Below, piece by piece: positions 20,246 to 21,337 of a DNA stretch of 21,337 nt. The notes beneath the pieces are model-generated. The model did not search any database. It was given only the letters and a program-made list of their open reading frames with translations, and had not been told where the DNA came from. How positions within the stretch are numbered: the stretch's first letter is position 1; each line of letters starts with the position of its first letter. This DNA comes from Candidatus Falkowiibacteriota bacterium (GTDB taxonomy: Bacteria; Patescibacteriota; Patescibacteriia; Patescibacteriales; UBA12465): positions 1 through 21,337 of the forward strand of contig CAIOGK010000034.1 of assembly GCA_903857815.1 (NCBI GenBank), in the 5' to 3' direction. The position numbers and the translations under genes are program-made.

Positions 20246-21337
20246 ATGAAAAGAAAAGGAAAATTATTAATTGGGATTTTAACTATTACTGTAATTTTCA
20301 TTTTTGTTGATGTTTTTGTTTATTATATTGCATCTAGTGTGCAAAAAAATAAAATGTTTAATCACTTGGAACGTGATTTAAACATATCTTTAGCCGCTAT
20401 TAATCCTGATCGCGTAGAATCAGTCGCTAATTCATTAAGCGATACCAGCGTCGATTTCCTTCGTCTAAAAGAGCAATTAATTAAATTAAGAGAACAGTTT
20501 GTGGCGGATGGCGTAGATTCAGTATATTCAATGAAAAAGGATGGTGGTGAGATCCTTTTTCTAGTTGATTCCCTTGAGTCCAATGATCCGGATTATGGGC
20601 CGCCAGGAGAAAAATATCTTAATCCGCCATCAAATTTGTTCCCCGTATTTTTAAATGGACAGGCTACTTTTGTTGGCCCTTATTCAGATGAGTATGGCGA
20701 ATTCTACTCTTTTTTTAAGCCGATTGTAAATTTTGCTGATAATGAAATTATTGGTGTTTTGGGGATAGATATTAAGACGGATATTTATAATAATGATTTG
20801 TCCAAAATGTTGATTTATTGCTTCGGAATATCGGTTTTTTTGTATATTTTATCAATTCTTCTTTTGATTTATATTCAAAAATTTTTTCATTCTCGCGAAG
20901 CGTTAAGTGCTGAAAAAAAGATGACTGAAGGATTGCTTAATATTTTACCTGATATTTTTTATTTATTTGATAAAAATGGAAAAATGTTATTATGGAATAA
21001 ATCTTTTTGTGATAAGATAGGTATTAGCAACGAAGAAATATCAAAGATTAAAGTATTTGATTTGTTTCTCGGTAAAAATAAAAAGAAATTTGAAACTAGT
21101 GTTGATAGGAGCTATCAATCTGGATACGATGTTATTGAAGTTGAGGTCGTTACCAAGTCTGGTAGTTTATGGCTAGAATTATATAATACTCTTTTTAAAA
21201 ACGATGAGGGTGATATTATTGGAATTGCTGGTAGCGGCCATGATATCTCTTTGCGACATGAACGCGAACATCGTTTATCTAGCCAAAGAGACGAGCTAGA
21301 GAATATGAATCGTTTAATGATAGGTCGTGAAACGAAA
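20246..21337 (+). CDS. Membrane sensor protein with Cache-like and PAS domains, 3'-partial (probable histidine kinase)
   Basis: 364 residues are visible from the ATG at 20246, and the frame is open to the right edge of the window. TM1 is at about 7-29. The outer domain spans ~30-185, with AINPDRVESVANSL, a FLVDSLESNDPDYGPPGEKY block, VGPYSDEYGEFYSFFKPI and IIGVLGIDI, the usual pattern of Cache-type domains in sensor kinases. TM2 is at about 188-212. A PAS domain follows at ~230-335 (ILPDIFYLFDKNGKMLLWNKSF, ending GIAGSGHDIS). The last visible part (RDELENMNRLMIGRE) is the coiled linker that commonly joins PAS to a histidine kinase core, which must lie beyond the window. A diguanylate cyclase or similar output is not excluded. 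Confidence 0.9.
   Translation, partial: MKRKGKLLIGILTITVIFIFVDVFVYYIASSVQKNKMFNHLERDLNISLAAINPDRVESVANSLSDTSVDFLRLKEQLIKLREQFVADGVDSVYSMKKDGGEILFLVDSLESNDPDYGPPGEKYLNPPSNLFPVFLNGQATFVGPYSDEYGEFYSFFKPIVNFADNEIIGVLGIDIKTDIYNNDLSKMLIYCFGISVFLYILSILLLIYIQKFFHSREALSAEKKMTEGLLNILPDIFYLFDKNGKMLLWNKSFCDKIGISNEEISKIKVFDLFLGKNKKKFETSVDRSYQSGYDVIEVEVVTKSGSLWLELYNTLFKNDEGDIIGIAGSGHDISLRHEREHRLSSQRDELENMNRLMIGRETK

Overview
The window is AT-rich bacterial chromosome and most resembles a member of the Patescibacteria (CPR, Parcubacteria-like). The reasons are a PrgI/VirB4 module with few other type IV secretion genes, stand-alone pieces of the PEP-synthase/phosphotransferase family, several compact proteins with no recognisable family, and translation starts with A/T-rich leaders and no clear Shine-Dalgarno sequence. 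This taxonomic reading is inference, because no rRNA or ribosomal protein marker is present.

Layout. (1) Positions 1-4063 hold a split phosphotransfer module: a 5'-truncated helical protein with a C-terminal phosphohistidine (swivel) domain, a winged-helix protein fused to a paralogous helical plus swivel region, and a stand-alone ATP-grasp (PEP-synthase N-terminal) protein. The middle gene has a perfect consensus promoter overlapped by a perfect 25-bp palindrome. (2) Positions 4181-10710 look like one operon: a 487-aa protein with a Pro/Ala/Val-rich linker, PrgI, a TraC-like N-terminal piece of VirB4, the VirB4 ATPase, a membrane-anchored possibly NTF2-like protein, and RadA. (3) Positions 10.7-11.6 kb carry two small divergent orphan genes between bidirectional terminators. 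(4) Positions 14290-11624 (minus) hold a two-TM protein, tRNA-Arg(GCG) and RecG, tightly spaced. (5) Positions 14349-17575 are accessory DNA at tRNA-Ser(GCU). A GC-rich multi-hairpin element flanked by a 15-bp repeat lies before the tRNA. After it come three single-gene segments (possible ADP-ribosyltransferase-like protein, TraX-like membrane protein, lipoprotein). Each ends in a copy of a 30-bp repeat that resembles the 3' end of the tRNA-Ser and is followed by a terminator hairpin. (6) Positions 17601-21337 carry a MazG-like pyrophosphohydrolase, an S51-type peptidase, an acyltransferase-3 membrane protein, a bacteriohemerythrin, and the start of a Cache-PAS sensor protein that runs off the right edge.

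The main candidate for something undescribed is region 5: a tRNA-Ser-anchored series of one-gene cassettes separated by tRNA-3'-end-like repeats. It looks like serial integration at a tRNA or a minimal cassette array. No integrase is visible in the window. The second candidate is the split, HTH-linked phosphotransfer module at the left end.
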